The position numbers and the translations under genes were made by a program. A stretch of DNA of 64,000 nucleotides from Cryobacterium luteum (lineage in GTDB: Bacteria; Actinomycetota; Actinomycetes; Actinomycetales; Microbacteriaceae): assembly GCF_900110125.1 (NCBI RefSeq), contig NZ_FOCN01000005.1:124001-188000 (forward strand), read 5' to 3'. The notes under the pieces are model-generated. The model was not told where the DNA came from. It did not search any database and saw only the letters and a program-made list of their open reading frames with translations. Numbering within the stretch: the stretch's first letter is position 1; each line of letters starts with the position of its first letter. Positions 45,149 through 53,660 of the stretch are shown piece after piece.

Positions 45149-46452
45149 TGGGCCAGAGAGTGGAATCAACAGACGTAGTTGTCATCGGCGCCGGATTCGC
45201 CGGACTTGTTGCCGCACGAGAACTCGGCCGCGCCGGTCACCGAGTGATCGTGCTCGAGGCGCGCGATCGGGTCGGTGGGCGTACATGGACTCAGCATGCC
45301 CTCGGACATGAACTCGAATTTGGCGGCACGTGGGTGCACTGGGTGCAACCCCACGTGTGGGCGGAAATGACTCGATATGGCCGGAGAATCGTTCGCAGTC
45401 CGGTCGCAGAAAACGCATACTGGCTCGGTGCCGATGCCGCGTTGCGAAAGGGCACTCTTGAAGAGTTTATGGCTCTCATCCGCGACGGGCAGCAACAGAT
45501 AGTTGCAGATGCGCTCACAGCGATTCCGCGTGCGGTGGACCCCACCGCTGGAGCAATCACCGAATGCGACGAACAATCATTGCAGCAGCGCCTGGACGAA
45601 ATCGTCCTCGACGATGAGGCCCGCGCCGCGAACGAATCCGTGTGGGTAGGGCACGTAAATGCCCCACTGCGCGAGGTGGGTCTGGCCAGCGCTCTGCGCT
45701 GGGCGAGTGCGGCCGGTGGCCATTGGCCCCTCATGCATGACGCTTCAGCGACGTACCGCGTCGAGGGAGGCATGTCGTCCTTCACTGCGGCTATCGCCGC
45801 GGACGTCGCCGGAGAAATACGGCTCAACTCGACCGTCACGCACATCGAGCACGATGAGCATGGGGGTACCGTCACCCTCTCCGACGGTCGCCAGCTACGT
45901 GCGCAGCGCGTCATCCTGACCCTGCCCATCAATGCAATCGACGCGATTGCAGTAACACCCCCACTTCCGGCGGTGTGGAGGCGAGCCAACGACGAGCGCG
46001 TGGCATCTCAAGGAGTGAAGGTGTGGATGAGGGTGCGCGGTCGCGTGCCACGGTTTTTTGCTTACGCTTCGCAGCACCACCCGATCTCGGTGCTGAAAAG
46101 CGAATTTATCGAGGATGATCATTCGATACTGGTCGGCTTCGGCCCGGATCACACTGCCATAGACGTGAGCAGTATCGAACAGGTCCAGGCTGCTATTCGA
46201 GTATGGGGCGATGGCTTGGAAGTGACCGACGTTGCCGCGCATGACTGGATGAAGGATCCGTTGTCGCAAAATACCTGGATGATTCACCGTCCAGGACAAC
46301 TGACGCGTGATCTATCACAGTTGCAAGTACCGGACGGCGTGCTCCACTTCGCCGGGTGTGACACAGCGGATCTTTGGGGCGGGTTCATTGATGGCGCAAT
46401 CGAGAGCGGTCTTCGGGAGGCCCGGCTCGTTACGGCCCTGCTCACGCAGTGA
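45148..46452 (+). CDS. Flavin-dependent amine oxidase (second of two)
   Basis: A 434-residue paralogue of the preceding enzyme, but clearly diverged from it. It has VVVIGAGFAGLVAARELGRAG near the N-terminus, the GG-motif EARDRVGGRTWTQHALG, a substrate-domain tract EFGGTWVHWVQPHVW, and C-terminal FAD contacts HFAGCDTADLWGGFIDGAIESG. It may act on a different amine or form a heteromer with the first oxidase. Neighbouring polyamine-type transport genes suggest putrescine, spermidine or an aromatic amine as substrates; the sequence does not decide. Confidence 0.88.
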   Translation: MGQRVESTDVVVIGAGFAGLVAARELGRAGHRVIVLEARDRVGGRTWTQHALGHELEFGGTWVHWVQPHVWAEMTRYGRRIVRSPVAENAYWLGADAALRKGTLEEFMALIRDGQQQIVADALTAIPRAVDPTAGAITECDEQSLQQRLDEIVLDDEARAANESVWVGHVNAPLREVGLASALRWASAAGGHWPLMHDASATYRVEGGMSSFTAAIAADVAGEIRLNSTVTHIEHDEHGGTVTLSDGRQLRAQRVILTLPINAIDAIAVTPPLPAVWRRANDERVASQGVKVWMRVRGRVPRFFAYASQHHPISVLKSEFIEDDHSILVGFGPDHTAIDVSSIEQVQAAIRVWGDGLEVTDVAAHDWMKDPLSQNTWMIHRPGQLTRDLSQLQVPDGVLHFAGCDTADLWGGFIDGAIESGLREARLVTALLTQ

Positions 46453-46454
46453 AG

Positions 46455-46484
46455 CTGCCGGGCCTCATTCGCTGGGCCCGGCAG
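46455..46484. terminator. Hairpin between the convergent amine oxidase and potA genes
   Basis: CTGCCGGGCC (46455-46464) and GGCCCGGCAG (46475-46484) form a perfect 10-bp stem with a 10-base loop, directly behind the oxidase stop and 28 bases from the potA stop. It lacks a long T-run but is well placed to end both converging transcripts. Confidence 0.7.
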
Positions 46485-46511
46485 CCTCATGCTTATCAAC
46501 ACGGTCCGAAA

Positions 46512-47699
46512 CTAAGTCAGTGACACGCCGGCCTCACCGGTGTCGACAAGAAGCACCCCCGAATCGACGTTCCATCTCATCACGGCACGCGTACCGGGCT
46601 CGCGCACGATGGTCGAGTGCGCCTCACGAACGGTGCCGACGCTCCCATCCGGAAGCTGCACCTCACAGCGCCAAGCTGAACCCAGATAGCTCGAGTCCAA
46701 CACGATTACTGGCAGCGAATTGATCCGAGTGGAGTCTGTAACGGTGCCTTCATCGTGCAGAGTTATGTTTTCGGGGCGGATGAGAATTGCCAGGGATGTC
46801 GAATCCTGTTCACCGGGAACACGAATATCGTGCCCAGAAATATTCAACGTTGTCGTACCGTGAAGGGAATCGACCCTTGAGCCGGAAAGTACGGTGGATT
46901 CACCGAGAAAGCGCCCGACAAAAAGAGTTGCAGGCCTTTGGTAAAGCTCAGCGGGGCTGCCGACCTGCTCGATCCGCCCATTGTTGAAGACCGCAATCCG
47001 GTCAGAAAGGGAAAGCGCCTCCTCCTGGTCGTGCGTAACGTACACAAAAGTTGATCCCACCTCACGGTGAATTCGCTTGATCTCTTTCTGAAGCCATTCG
47101 CGCAATTTCTTGTCGAGGGCACCGAGCGGCTCATCCATGAGCAATACGCGGGGCTGATAAACGAGTGCACGCGCGAGGGCCACGCGCTGTTGTTGCCCCC
47201 CTGAGAGCTCCGTCGGGTATCGATCGCCGAACTCTCCCATGCGCACCATCTGAAGCGCACCGGCGATCATCGTCTTCTGTTCGGATCTCGAAATTTTACG
47301 CCGATCGAGCGGATATGCAATGTTCTCAGCGACGGTTTTGTGCGGGAACAGCGCATAGTTTTGAAAAACCATGCCGATGTCTCGTTTATGTGCTGGCAGC
47401 TTGGCAACTGGCTTGCCGTAGATGTGTAGCAGCCCCTCCGTTGCCGAGACGAAGCCAGCAATCATGTTCAGAGTCGTCGTCTTGCCCGACCCGGACGGGC
47501 CGAGGAACGTCATGAATTCTCCCGGCTCAATAACGAGGCTGATGTCGTCAACTACGGCTTTCTTCCCATAACGTTTGGTCACAGCCCGAAGACTGATCCC
47601 CGCGTCATTGATTACGCCGATGATCTGGGTATTCAGATTTAATTGCCGAAGTTCCTGTTCGTGAATGTCAGGTGCGGCGTCAATACTGTCCGGTCTCAT
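46512..47699 (-). CDS. potA: Spermidine/putrescine-type ABC transporter ATP-binding protein (PotA)
   Basis: The ATPase of a polyamine-family importer, 395 residues. Walker A is GPSGSGKTT near residue 72, Q-loop VFQNYALFP, signature LSGGQQQRVALARAL, Walker B VLLMDEPLGALD and the H-loop VTHDQEEAL. A C-terminal TOBE domain begins near 290. The N-terminus carries about 35 residues ahead of the ABC domain. It is the last gene of potD-potB-potC-potA, and its start overlaps the end of potC by 4 bases. The PotA class also serves other amines, so the substrate is inferred. Confidence 0.9.
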   Translation of the reverse strand: MRPDSIDAAPDIHEQELRQLNLNTQIIGVINDAGISLRAVTKRYGKKAVVDDISLVIEPGEFMTFLGPSGSGKTTTLNMIAGFVSATEGLLHIYGKPVAKLPAHKRDIGMVFQNYALFPHKTVAENIAYPLDRRKISRSEQKTMIAGALQMVRMGEFGDRYPTELSGGQQQRVALARALVYQPRVLLMDEPLGALDKKLREWLQKEIKRIHREVGSTFVYVTHDQEEALSLSDRIAVFNNGRIEQVGSPAELYQRPATLFVGRFLGESTVLSGSRVDSLHGTTTLNISGHDIRVPGEQDSTSLAILIRPENITLHDEGTVTDSTRINSLPVIVLDSSYLGSAWRCEVQLPDGSVGTVREAHSTIVREPGTRAVMRWNVDSGVLLVDTGEAGVSLT

Positions 47700-48481
47700 G
47701 CCGAAACTCGCTTTCTTTTGCGGGTAGCAAATTGTGCAGTGAGCATCACAATCACAGATGTGAACATTGCGACAACAGCCACCGCGGCGACAGTCGGGTC
47801 ACTCGCCTGGGTCACGCTGTTGTAAATCTTCACGGGCAAAGTTTGCAGCTGCGGGCTTTGAATAAAGAGGGACAAAATAATTTCGTCGAAAGAAGTCACG
47901 AATGCGAACAGCGCACCAGCTGTCACTCCCGGCATTATCAGTGGAAGGGTGATGCTGAAAAATGTTCGAAGTCGACCCGCTCCCAAGGTAGCCGAAGCCT
48001 GTTCCAAGCGTGGGTCTACCCCCTGCAGTGAGGCCGTTACGTTGATGATGACCAAAGGGAGTGCAACAACCGTGTGAGCGAGCACAAATCCGGGGAGAGT
48101 GCCCAACAGGTTGAATCGCAGGAAGAGGGAGTACAGCCCGATGGCGATCACAATGCCGGGCACAATAAGCGGGGTGAGGAAGAAGTTCTCCAACAAGGAC
48201 TTTCCGCGAAATCTAACTTTAGATAATCCGATAGCCGCCATGATTCCCAGGGCCGTAGCGACAACCATGGTGATGAGCGCAACCTGCAGTGATGAGCCCA
48301 ACGCTCGCATCCATGACGGATCGGTGAAGAAGTTCGCGTACCACTGCAGGGAAAAGCCCTGGGGCGGAAAATTGAACGACGCCGCCGAATTGAACGACAT
48401 CGGAATGATGACCAGAGTTGGAAGCAACAACCAGAGGACGGTGAGAACGGCCAGGGCGCTCAAAGCGCGTTTCAGCGTCAT
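47696..48481 (-). CDS. potC: ABC transporter permease PotC
   Basis: A 261-residue inner membrane permease with six hydrophobic segments. The start at 48481 (MTLKRALSALAVL) overlaps the potB stop in ATGA. The EAA loop EQASATLGAGRLRTFFSITLPLIMPG is complete, and FVTSFDEIILSLFI is typical of PotC. It pairs with PotB to form the membrane channel. Confidence 0.9.
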   Translation of the reverse strand: MTLKRALSALAVLTVLWLLLPTLVIIPMSFNSAASFNFPPQGFSLQWYANFFTDPSWMRALGSSLQVALITMVVATALGIMAAIGLSKVRFRGKSLLENFFLTPLIVPGIVIAIGLYSLFLRFNLLGTLPGFVLAHTVVALPLVIINVTASLQGVDPRLEQASATLGAGRLRTFFSITLPLIMPGVTAGALFAFVTSFDEIILSLFIQSPQLQTLPVKIYNSVTQASDPTVAAVAVVAMFTSVIVMLTAQFATRKRKRVSA

Positions 48482-49386
48482 TTTGTTCTCCCCGCAAACA
48501 GGCTCGTGCCCTTGGAGGCGCGTCCCACAAGAGCAAGGACCACGATTGTGGTCGTTAGCATGAAGATGCCCAGCGCGGTGCCGTGACCCCACATCAGGAA
48601 CCCACTGATCTGCTGGTACATGAGTGCAGACATCATGATTTCCTTTGACGAGCCGAGCAACGCGGGGATGATGTAGAAACCGAGTCCCAAAATGAAGACC
48701 GTGACCGAGCCTGCAAATATCCCTGGCCGTGACAGTGGCAAATAGACCGTAAAGAAAGCCGTAACCGGCCTCGCCCCAAGATTGGCCGCCGCGGGAAGCA
48801 ACCGCTTGTCGATCTTGGCAAGTGCCGAATATAGCGGCAACACCATGAAGGGCAGCAGCACTTGGGTCATGCCTAAAGCCACTCCGAAAGTACTTCGGAT
48901 GAGAGGCAGGGGGCCGATTCCAAACACAGACTCGAGTAGTCCGTTTATAGGGCCCGTGTCCTGCAAGAGAACCATCCATGCGAGCGTTCGAACCAAAATA
49001 CTGGTCCATAAAGGCAGCATGATAAACAGCTGCAACATGTTACGCGTACGATCGCTCACGATTGTCATCAAGTACGCATAAGGGTAAGCGATGAGTAGGC
49101 AAACGATCGTCACCAGGAACGAAGTTCCGAAAGTGCGACCCGCGACGACCATATTCGTCGGAGTAGTAAAGAGCCACACGTAGTTCTGGATACCAAGGCT
49201 TGGATCGGTGATGCTCCGAATGAAGACATCAATGAGTGGCGCGAGAAAGAAGAACGAAACGATGATAAAGGCTGGTATCAGCAGGAGAAAGGGCCGCCAA
49301 TTTCTCGGCTCACGAGTCGGCCTTGTCGTGTTACCCCCTGCAGCTGAGAGCTTATTTAGTTCGCGAATTGGAGATAGGTCTGACAT
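48478..49386 (-). CDS. potB: ABC transporter permease PotB
   Basis: A 302-residue permease. A 35-residue hydrophilic N-terminus precedes the first transmembrane segment (FLLLIPAFIIVSFFFLAPLI). Others follow, with the EAA loop PAAANLGARPVTAFFTVYLPLSRPG. The ATG at 49386 lies 5 bases after the potD stop; the longer frame upstream is inside potD. This gene order (binding protein, PotB, PotC, PotA) differs from the E. coli potABCD order but is common in actinobacteria. Confidence 0.9.
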   Translation of the reverse strand: MSDLSPIRELNKLSAAGGNTTRPTREPRNWRPFLLLIPAFIIVSFFFLAPLIDVFIRSITDPSLGIQNYVWLFTTPTNMVVAGRTFGTSFLVTIVCLLIAYPYAYLMTIVSDRTRNMLQLFIMLPLWTSILVRTLAWMVLLQDTGPINGLLESVFGIGPLPLIRSTFGVALGMTQVLLPFMVLPLYSALAKIDKRLLPAAANLGARPVTAFFTVYLPLSRPGIFAGSVTVFILGLGFYIIPALLGSSKEIMMSALMYQQISGFLMWGHGTALGIFMLTTTIVVLALVGRASKGTSLFAGRTK

Positions 49387-49391
49387 GCCGG

Positions 49392-50510
49392 TTAGCTCCC
49401 GGTAACCCATCCGGCCCATGCTTCCGACAAAGCATCGTAGTTCTCGACCCAGAAGTCGATGTTGGGCGCGTGGCCTGTGGCGAGATGTTCTGTGGTGAGC
49501 CACGTCTCCAACGTCGCATCCACTTTGGGCTTCGCGTCGATGTTTACCGGCCCATAAGAGGTCAGCTCCGTCATGCGTGCCTGCTGTTCTGCGCCGAGGT
49601 AAAAATTGACGGCGGCGAAAGCGGCTTGTGGATCCTTTACACCTTTGGGGATAGCCGTTGAATCGACCATGATCATCCATTCATCCCACATGGGAGCGAC
49701 CGGGGCACCGGCTGCAGCCGCGCCGTAGCCACGTCCAGACCAGACCAGACCCATAGCAGCCTCGCCCGATTCGAGTTGTTGCTGCGCTTGGGCGCCTGAG
49801 GTCCAACCAATGACGTCATCTCCAAGGCCGCGATATTTGTCGAAGGCAAGGTCGATGTCGGCAACGTTTACATCGCTCAGATCTTTACCGTCCGCCGCAA
49901 GGGCGAACTCGACCGTCTGGGGGTCCACGTACGGCGATTGACTGACCGTGCGCTTGCCCGGAAACTTCTTTGTGTCGAAGAAGTCAGCTGCGCTGGTGGG
50001 TGGGTTGTCGCCGAACGCGTCCGTGTTATAGGCGACGACGAGGCCGTAGAGAATGTTTGGCACCATGCACTTGTCTGTGATGGTTCCCTCGGGAACTTTC
50101 GAGATGTCGACCTGCGAGTAGTCATACTCCTCGTAGAGCGTTCCGCAGCCACGGGCGGTGTCAAATTGGGTTGCATTGGTAATGTCCCAAGACACGTTCT
50201 TGCTGTCCACCATTGCTTTGAGTTTGCCCGCATCGAATGCGTCCTGGAGAAAAGTTGCCCCCGATATCTTCGCAAACGGATCCCAGGCTGCGTCACGTTG
50301 ACCATCCTGAAAAATGCCGCCAGAGGCGGCGTAAGTCAGCGTGACACCATCGAAAACGCCATCGGGGACAACGCCGGCTACCGGGGTGCCAAGGTCCCGA
50401 CTCGCTACTGGTTCGGCGTCACCTGCGCTTGCGCAGCCGGCGATCAGGAGAGTCGCCACTCCACCCATCGCAATCACGCACAGCTGTCGCTTCAGTTTCT
50501 GGTTCCGCAT
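49392..50510 (-). CDS. potD: Extracellular solute-binding lipoprotein, polyamine type (PotD-like)
   Basis: A 372-residue lipoprotein that captures the substrate. The signal peptide ends in a lipobox with IAGC (Cys about residue 26). The mature part follows the PotD/PotF pattern, with VSWDITNATQFD and later YVVAYN-like (LVVAYNTDAFG), DFFDTKKFPGKRTVSQ and WSGRGYGAAAAG segments. The ATG at 50510 has AAGGA 8 bases upstream. It is the first gene of the operon. The typical polyamine-binding acidic residues cannot be checked without alignment, so the substrate remains open. Confidence 0.85.
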   Translation of the reverse strand: MRNQKLKRQLCVIAMGGVATLLIAGCASAGDAEPVASRDLGTPVAGVVPDGVFDGVTLTYAASGGIFQDGQRDAAWDPFAKISGATFLQDAFDAGKLKAMVDSKNVSWDITNATQFDTARGCGTLYEEYDYSQVDISKVPEGTITDKCMVPNILYGLVVAYNTDAFGDNPPTSAADFFDTKKFPGKRTVSQSPYVDPQTVEFALAADGKDLSDVNVADIDLAFDKYRGLGDDVIGWTSGAQAQQQLESGEAAMGLVWSGRGYGAAAAGAPVAPMWDEWMIMVDSTAIPKGVKDPQAAFAAVNFYLGAEQQARMTELTSYGPVNIDAKPKVDATLETWLTTEHLATGHAPNIDFWVENYDALSEAWAGWVTGS

Positions 50511-50623
50511 GGTGATCCTTCTTCTTTCACTCCGTTGTGAACCCCGTAAAGACAGATACACACGCACAAGGTGCATCGCCCGCCCTCGGAATCGGTTAGC
50601 CCCAACGTAGCAATTGCAATCCA

Positions 50624-50639
50624 AAAGTGCGAGCACTTT
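50624..50639. promoter_or_regulatory. 16-bp perfect palindrome upstream of potD
   Basis: AAAGTGC-GA-GCACTTT, two 7-bp arms around two bases, stands 114 bases before the potD ATG. A smaller palindrome GCAATTGC lies at 50610-50617. Both lie in the 235-base upstream region, which is AT-rich and contains no gene. It is a good candidate binding site for the regulator of the transport operon. Confidence 0.6.
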
Positions 50640-50694
50640 ATCAAGATCAGTGGGTAGGGTCGACGAAAAAGTCGGAATTTTGAGCAGAACGTGA

Positions 50695-50706
50695 TGCAAT
50701 TTTGCA
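50695..50706. promoter_or_regulatory. Second palindrome upstream of potD
   Basis: TGCAATTTTGCA, 5-bp arms around two bases, lies about 185 bases upstream of potD in the same AT-rich region. It may be a further operator half of the same regulator or an unrelated site of the neighbouring small gene. Confidence 0.35.
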
Positions 50707-50745
50707 CAACACACACAATCTCTAGCTAAAGTGCGCTGGCGCCCC

Positions 50746-50958
50746 CTAGCGAGGGACAAGCGATGCGGTGGAAATGCCGTGCTCCCACGGAACGGTCAGC
50801 GATTCGGCGAACACGGATAACTGCCGCAGATGCTCGGGCCGCGATGGGTGATTGAAATAGGCGTCGGCTTCGCGCTCGTTGACGCGGCGCAGAAAAAATA
50901 GCTGCGGGCCGTGGTCGGCCAGAATGAGTTCGAACCTGGTGCGGCCTTTCTGCCTCAC
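50746..50958 (-). CDS. Small protein of unknown function
   Basis: A charged protein of about 70 residues (RTRFELILADHGPQLFFLRR, later EADAYFNHPSRPEHLRQL). It is divergent from the parA-like gene. The start is uncertain: the GTG at 50958 is used here, while a TTG at 50991 would share its first base with the parA start. The composition is coding-like and normal for the chromosome, unlike the AT-rich island just downstream. No family recognised. Confidence 0.55.
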   Translation of the reverse strand: MRQKGRTRFELILADHGPQLFFLRRVNEREADAYFNHPSRPEHLRQLSVFAESLTVPWEHGISTASLVPR

Positions 50959-50990
50959 AACGATTACCCGCTTGCTCGTAAGATGAGGCA

Positions 50991-51752
50991 ATGAGAACGG
51001 TTGCGGTTTACAGCACCAAGGGTGGGGTCGGCAAAACAACAGCGGCGGTCAATCTCGCGTGGGAGGCATCCCAACAGTTCCGGGTGCTGCTCTGGGATCT
51101 GGACCCGCAGGGCGCCTCAACCTATGTCCTCAATGTGAAAGCGCGAGTCAAAGGGGGCGTAGATTCGCTCATCCGCGGAAAGACTGAGATGGATGCTGCT
51201 ATCCGGTCAACCACCTACCCAAACCTCGATGTGCTGCCGGCTGATGAGACGTATCGAGGGCTCGACCTGGTCCTCGACGCGGCGAAGAAGTCCACACACC
51301 GCCTTGCCAAAGTGCTTGAGTCAGTGGCGAAAGAATACGATGTCGTCATCCTGGACTGTCCGCCCGGGGCGTCCCTCGTCGCCGAGAACGCGCTCCACGC
51401 GGCCGACCTCGCCGTGGTACCGCTCGTTCCTTCGCCGCTGTCACTGCGGTCACTCGCCCAGGTCAACGAGATCATCGCAGCATCGGACCATCCGCCCAAG
51501 GTGTTCGCATTCCTGTCGATGGTGGACCGCCGCAAACTGGTACACCGTTCTGCCGTCGAATCCCTGCCGCGGGAACACCCACAGGTTATCGACCTCGTAG
51601 TTCCCTCGACTGTCGTCATCGAGCGGATGGGGTCTGAACGCGCCCCGATCGGCATCTACGCACCGGGAACTGAAGCTGCTCGTGTCTTCGCCCGACTGTG
51701 GGAGTTCGTCCACTCGGCGTCAAAGGTTAAACGGAGCGCACGGCTCGAGTAG
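50991..51752 (+). CDS. ParA/MinD-like P-loop ATPase
   Basis: A 253-residue ATPase of the ParA superfamily. It has the deviant Walker A KGGVGKTTAAVNLA near residue 10, switch I-like DLDPQGAST, switch II DCPPGAS near 123 and PLVPSPLSLRSLAQV. No ParB gene or parS-like repeat is visible, so this is an orphan. Such chromosomal orphans in actinobacteria position cellular cargo or cooperate with other factors. A basic Lys/Ala-rich protein is encoded next. Confidence 0.85.
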   Translation: MRTVAVYSTKGGVGKTTAAVNLAWEASQQFRVLLWDLDPQGASTYVLNVKARVKGGVDSLIRGKTEMDAAIRSTTYPNLDVLPADETYRGLDLVLDAAKKSTHRLAKVLESVAKEYDVVILDCPPGASLVAENALHAADLAVVPLVPSPLSLRSLAQVNEIIAASDHPPKVFAFLSMVDRRKLVHRSAVESLPREHPQVIDLVVPSTVVIERMGSERAPIGIYAPGTEAARVFARLWEFVHSASKVKRSARLE

Positions 51753-51854
51753 TACGACCGAAGTTATCGTGCAGCGCCTCACGCGCCGATCACAGGGATG
51801 TCACTACTGTGGAGAAAACGGCCCTGTGCCGACGACTCAGTGGAGGTGCGCATA

Positions 51855-52268
51855 ATGGCGCAGACAAAGAAGAACAAGACTACGTCCGTTTCGACGAGCA
51901 GCAAGAAGCGTGCGAAGAAGGCGCTCGCGCGGGCCGAGAAATCGGTGCAGTCAGCCCGCAAAGCTGTCGCCCATTCCAGCACGAAGTTGCGCAAGCAAGC
52001 GCAGGCCTTGACCAAACAGACACAGAAATTGGCGGCCAAACAGGCGAAAGCGGCCGGCAAGCTAGCGGCCGCGACCAAGACCGCCCGTACCCAGAAGGTG
52101 CCCGGGAAGGCACCCAGCCCAGCCGCCCAGTTGATTGCAGCCCTTCCTCGGCCCTCCGAGCCGACCATGGCCGAACTGCGGGGTAAGGCACGGGAACGCA
52201 AGATCGTTGGCTACTCGCGCATGAACAAGGCCGCCCTCATAGCAAAATTGAAGTCTGCACGATCCTAA
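51855..52268 (+). CDS. Lys/Ala-rich basic protein with a C-terminal Rho-N/SAP-like helix
   Basis: A 137-residue protein. The first 90 residues are a Lys/Ala/Gln/Ser helix rich in KKRAKKALARAEK and LTKQTQKLAAKQAK, resembling histone H1-like or Hup C-terminal tails. The last 35 residues (MAELRGKARERKIVGYSRMN, then KAALIAKLKSA) match the Rho termination factor N-terminal/SAP-type helical motif that binds nucleic acid. ATG at 51855 after GGAGG. It is likely a nucleoid-associated or RNA-binding protein. Confidence 0.7.
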   Translation: MAQTKKNKTTSVSTSSKKRAKKALARAEKSVQSARKAVAHSSTKLRKQAQALTKQTQKLAAKQAKAAGKLAAATKTARTQKVPGKAPSPAAQLIAALPRPSEPTMAELRGKARERKIVGYSRMNKAALIAKLKSARS

Positions 52269-52610
52269 AACACTCGAGTTTGTGTGCACGAGTGCCGCCA
52301 TTTCGGGGGTGACACCCCCAATTGCTGGCCACGGCAGGAACATCACACGCGCCCAAAGGCGGGCCCGACTATGTTCGACGCCGTCGGCGCGCCGCACCTG
52401 CAAGGCTTGACGTGTGCCCGCGGCCAGGTTGTCAGCCCTATCAAGACCGCGTCCTGTGGATGCCCTCGTACCCGCCCGAATGGTCTGCCGTCGATTGGAT
52501 CACCACTCGTATCGAGGGAGGGATAGCGAACACCACACCCACTGGTGCCGGCGCCACGCGGTCATGGGACGGTGCAGGGTGAAGGAATCTCAAGAGATTC
52601 CGACGCTTTG
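52269..52610. other. Intergenic region without a supported gene
   Basis: About 340 bases. Several short frames are open but none has both a start signal and recognisable sequence. One plus-strand frame reads YQDRVLWMPSYPPEWSAVDW near 52440-52500, which could be a remnant of coding DNA, but it has no supported start and I cannot assign it. Confidence 0.35.
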
Positions 52611-52841
52611 CTAGGCTGCGTGCGGCGCTTCGAATGGCGCTGCGTCTCGTTCGGCGCGCAGCTGGGACCGTGCCGCGTGTTCTACCAGCACGGGGATGAA
52701 GTCCCGGATGGGCTTGTCGGAGAGCGAGCCGTGACACTCCGTAACCACTGATTTGACCCGCCCTGTCGGCAGATCGGCGTACCGTACCTCGAGCCGACGC
52801 ACCACATCGTCGACCGCATTCTTCTCCTGCTTTGAGTCCAT
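52611..52841 (-). CDS. Small three-helix-bundle dimerisation-domain protein
   Basis: A 76-residue protein. The core VVRRLEVRYADLPTGRVKSV, then DKPIRDFIPVLVEHAARSQLR, matches the small helical domain found alone in actinobacteria or at the N-terminus of some arsenate-reductase/low-molecular-weight phosphatase proteins, where it mediates dimerisation. The C-terminal residues are Ala/Pro-rich. It stands alone, and no arsenic gene is nearby. Function unknown. Confidence 0.65.
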   Translation of the reverse strand: MDSKQEKNAVDDVVRRLEVRYADLPTGRVKSVVTECHGSLSDKPIRDFIPVLVEHAARSQLRAERDAAPFEAPHAA

Positions 52842-52979
52842 AACTTATTGTGGCTGCATTCCGTCTCGGTCTGAGCACGTCCCATCCCCCCAATTGGGGG
52901 AGAACGAGACATTTCTCGCGACTCGATCAGGTTTGCGCGCTCGACCAGTTCCTGACCGCGCGAGTGAATCTTTGGGGCC

Positions 52980-53660
52980 TCAGAGGAAGGCGACCGCTCG
53001 CACCGGCGCCCCGTCGCCGCCGAGTCGCAGGGGGAAGAAGCCGATCTGCACCGGTGAGGGCAGGTCATCCAGTCCGCAGAGGTTTTCGACGATCAGCCCA
53101 CCGCGGCCCAGCACGACCTCGTGCACGGGAAAAGCGCCCGACGAGGTACCGGTCGGGTCGGGACTCAGCGTATCGACCGCGAGGATCCGCATCCCGCGAG
53201 CGACAAGCTCACTCGCTGCACCGGCATCGAGGGCCGGATGCCGCACTGCGCGCGCGTCGCCGAACCACCGCGCCCAGCCCGTGTCGATCACGACAATCGG
53301 GGGCAGTCGATCAGGTAGCGGATGCTCCGCATTCAGCCGCTCCCACCCGTATACCTCGCCCTCGGCGAGGGCTCGCACCCGCACCACCAGAGCATCGCCG
53401 AGAAGCTCGTCGAGGGTCACATCGGCCATGGTCCGTCCACCAGCGATGGTATGGGACGGCGCATCTATATGCGTCCCGGTATGAGACCCCATTTGCAGCC
53501 CCGTCACGGCCACCCCGTCGCGGTCGAGGTCGAGCGCGGCGCCGACGTGGACCGGCGGGTCGCCGGGATAGACCGGCATCCCGTCGGTGATCGGGTGGCT
53601 AAGGTCCCGGAGCGCCGAGCGAGGCGGCACTCCAGGGCCGTCAGCGAGCGGGGTCAGCAT
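52980..53660 (-). CDS. Cyclase-family hydrolase (kynurenine formamidase-like)
   Basis: A 226-residue metal-dependent hydrolase of the cyclase/KynB family. The hallmark HTGTHIDAPSH lies near residue 60 and binds the metal ions. DLSHPITDGMPVYPGDPP is the typical start, and the late segment VHEVVLGRGGLIVENL is conserved. Family members hydrolyse N-formylkynurenine, isatin or other amides and lactones. It overlaps the permease gene by 20 bases. With a transporter and a ureohydrolase upstream in the same direction, it probably acts on a nitrogen compound taken up by the permease. Confidence 0.85.
   Translation of the reverse strand: MLTPLADGPGVPPRSALRDLSHPITDGMPVYPGDPPVHVGAALDLDRDGVAVTGLQMGSHTGTHIDAPSHTIAGGRTMADVTLDELLGDALVVRVRALAEGEVYGWERLNAEHPLPDRLPPIVVIDTGWARWFGDARAVRHPALDAGAASELVARGMRILAVDTLSPDPTGTSSGAFPVHEVVLGRGGLIVENLCGLDDLPSPVQIGFFPLRLGGDGAPVRAVAFL

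Noticed and set aside
46455..46484. Hairpin considered as an attachment or recombination site
   Set aside because: It is a simple perfect stem directly behind a stop codon between convergent genes, as expected for a terminator; no second copy was noticed.
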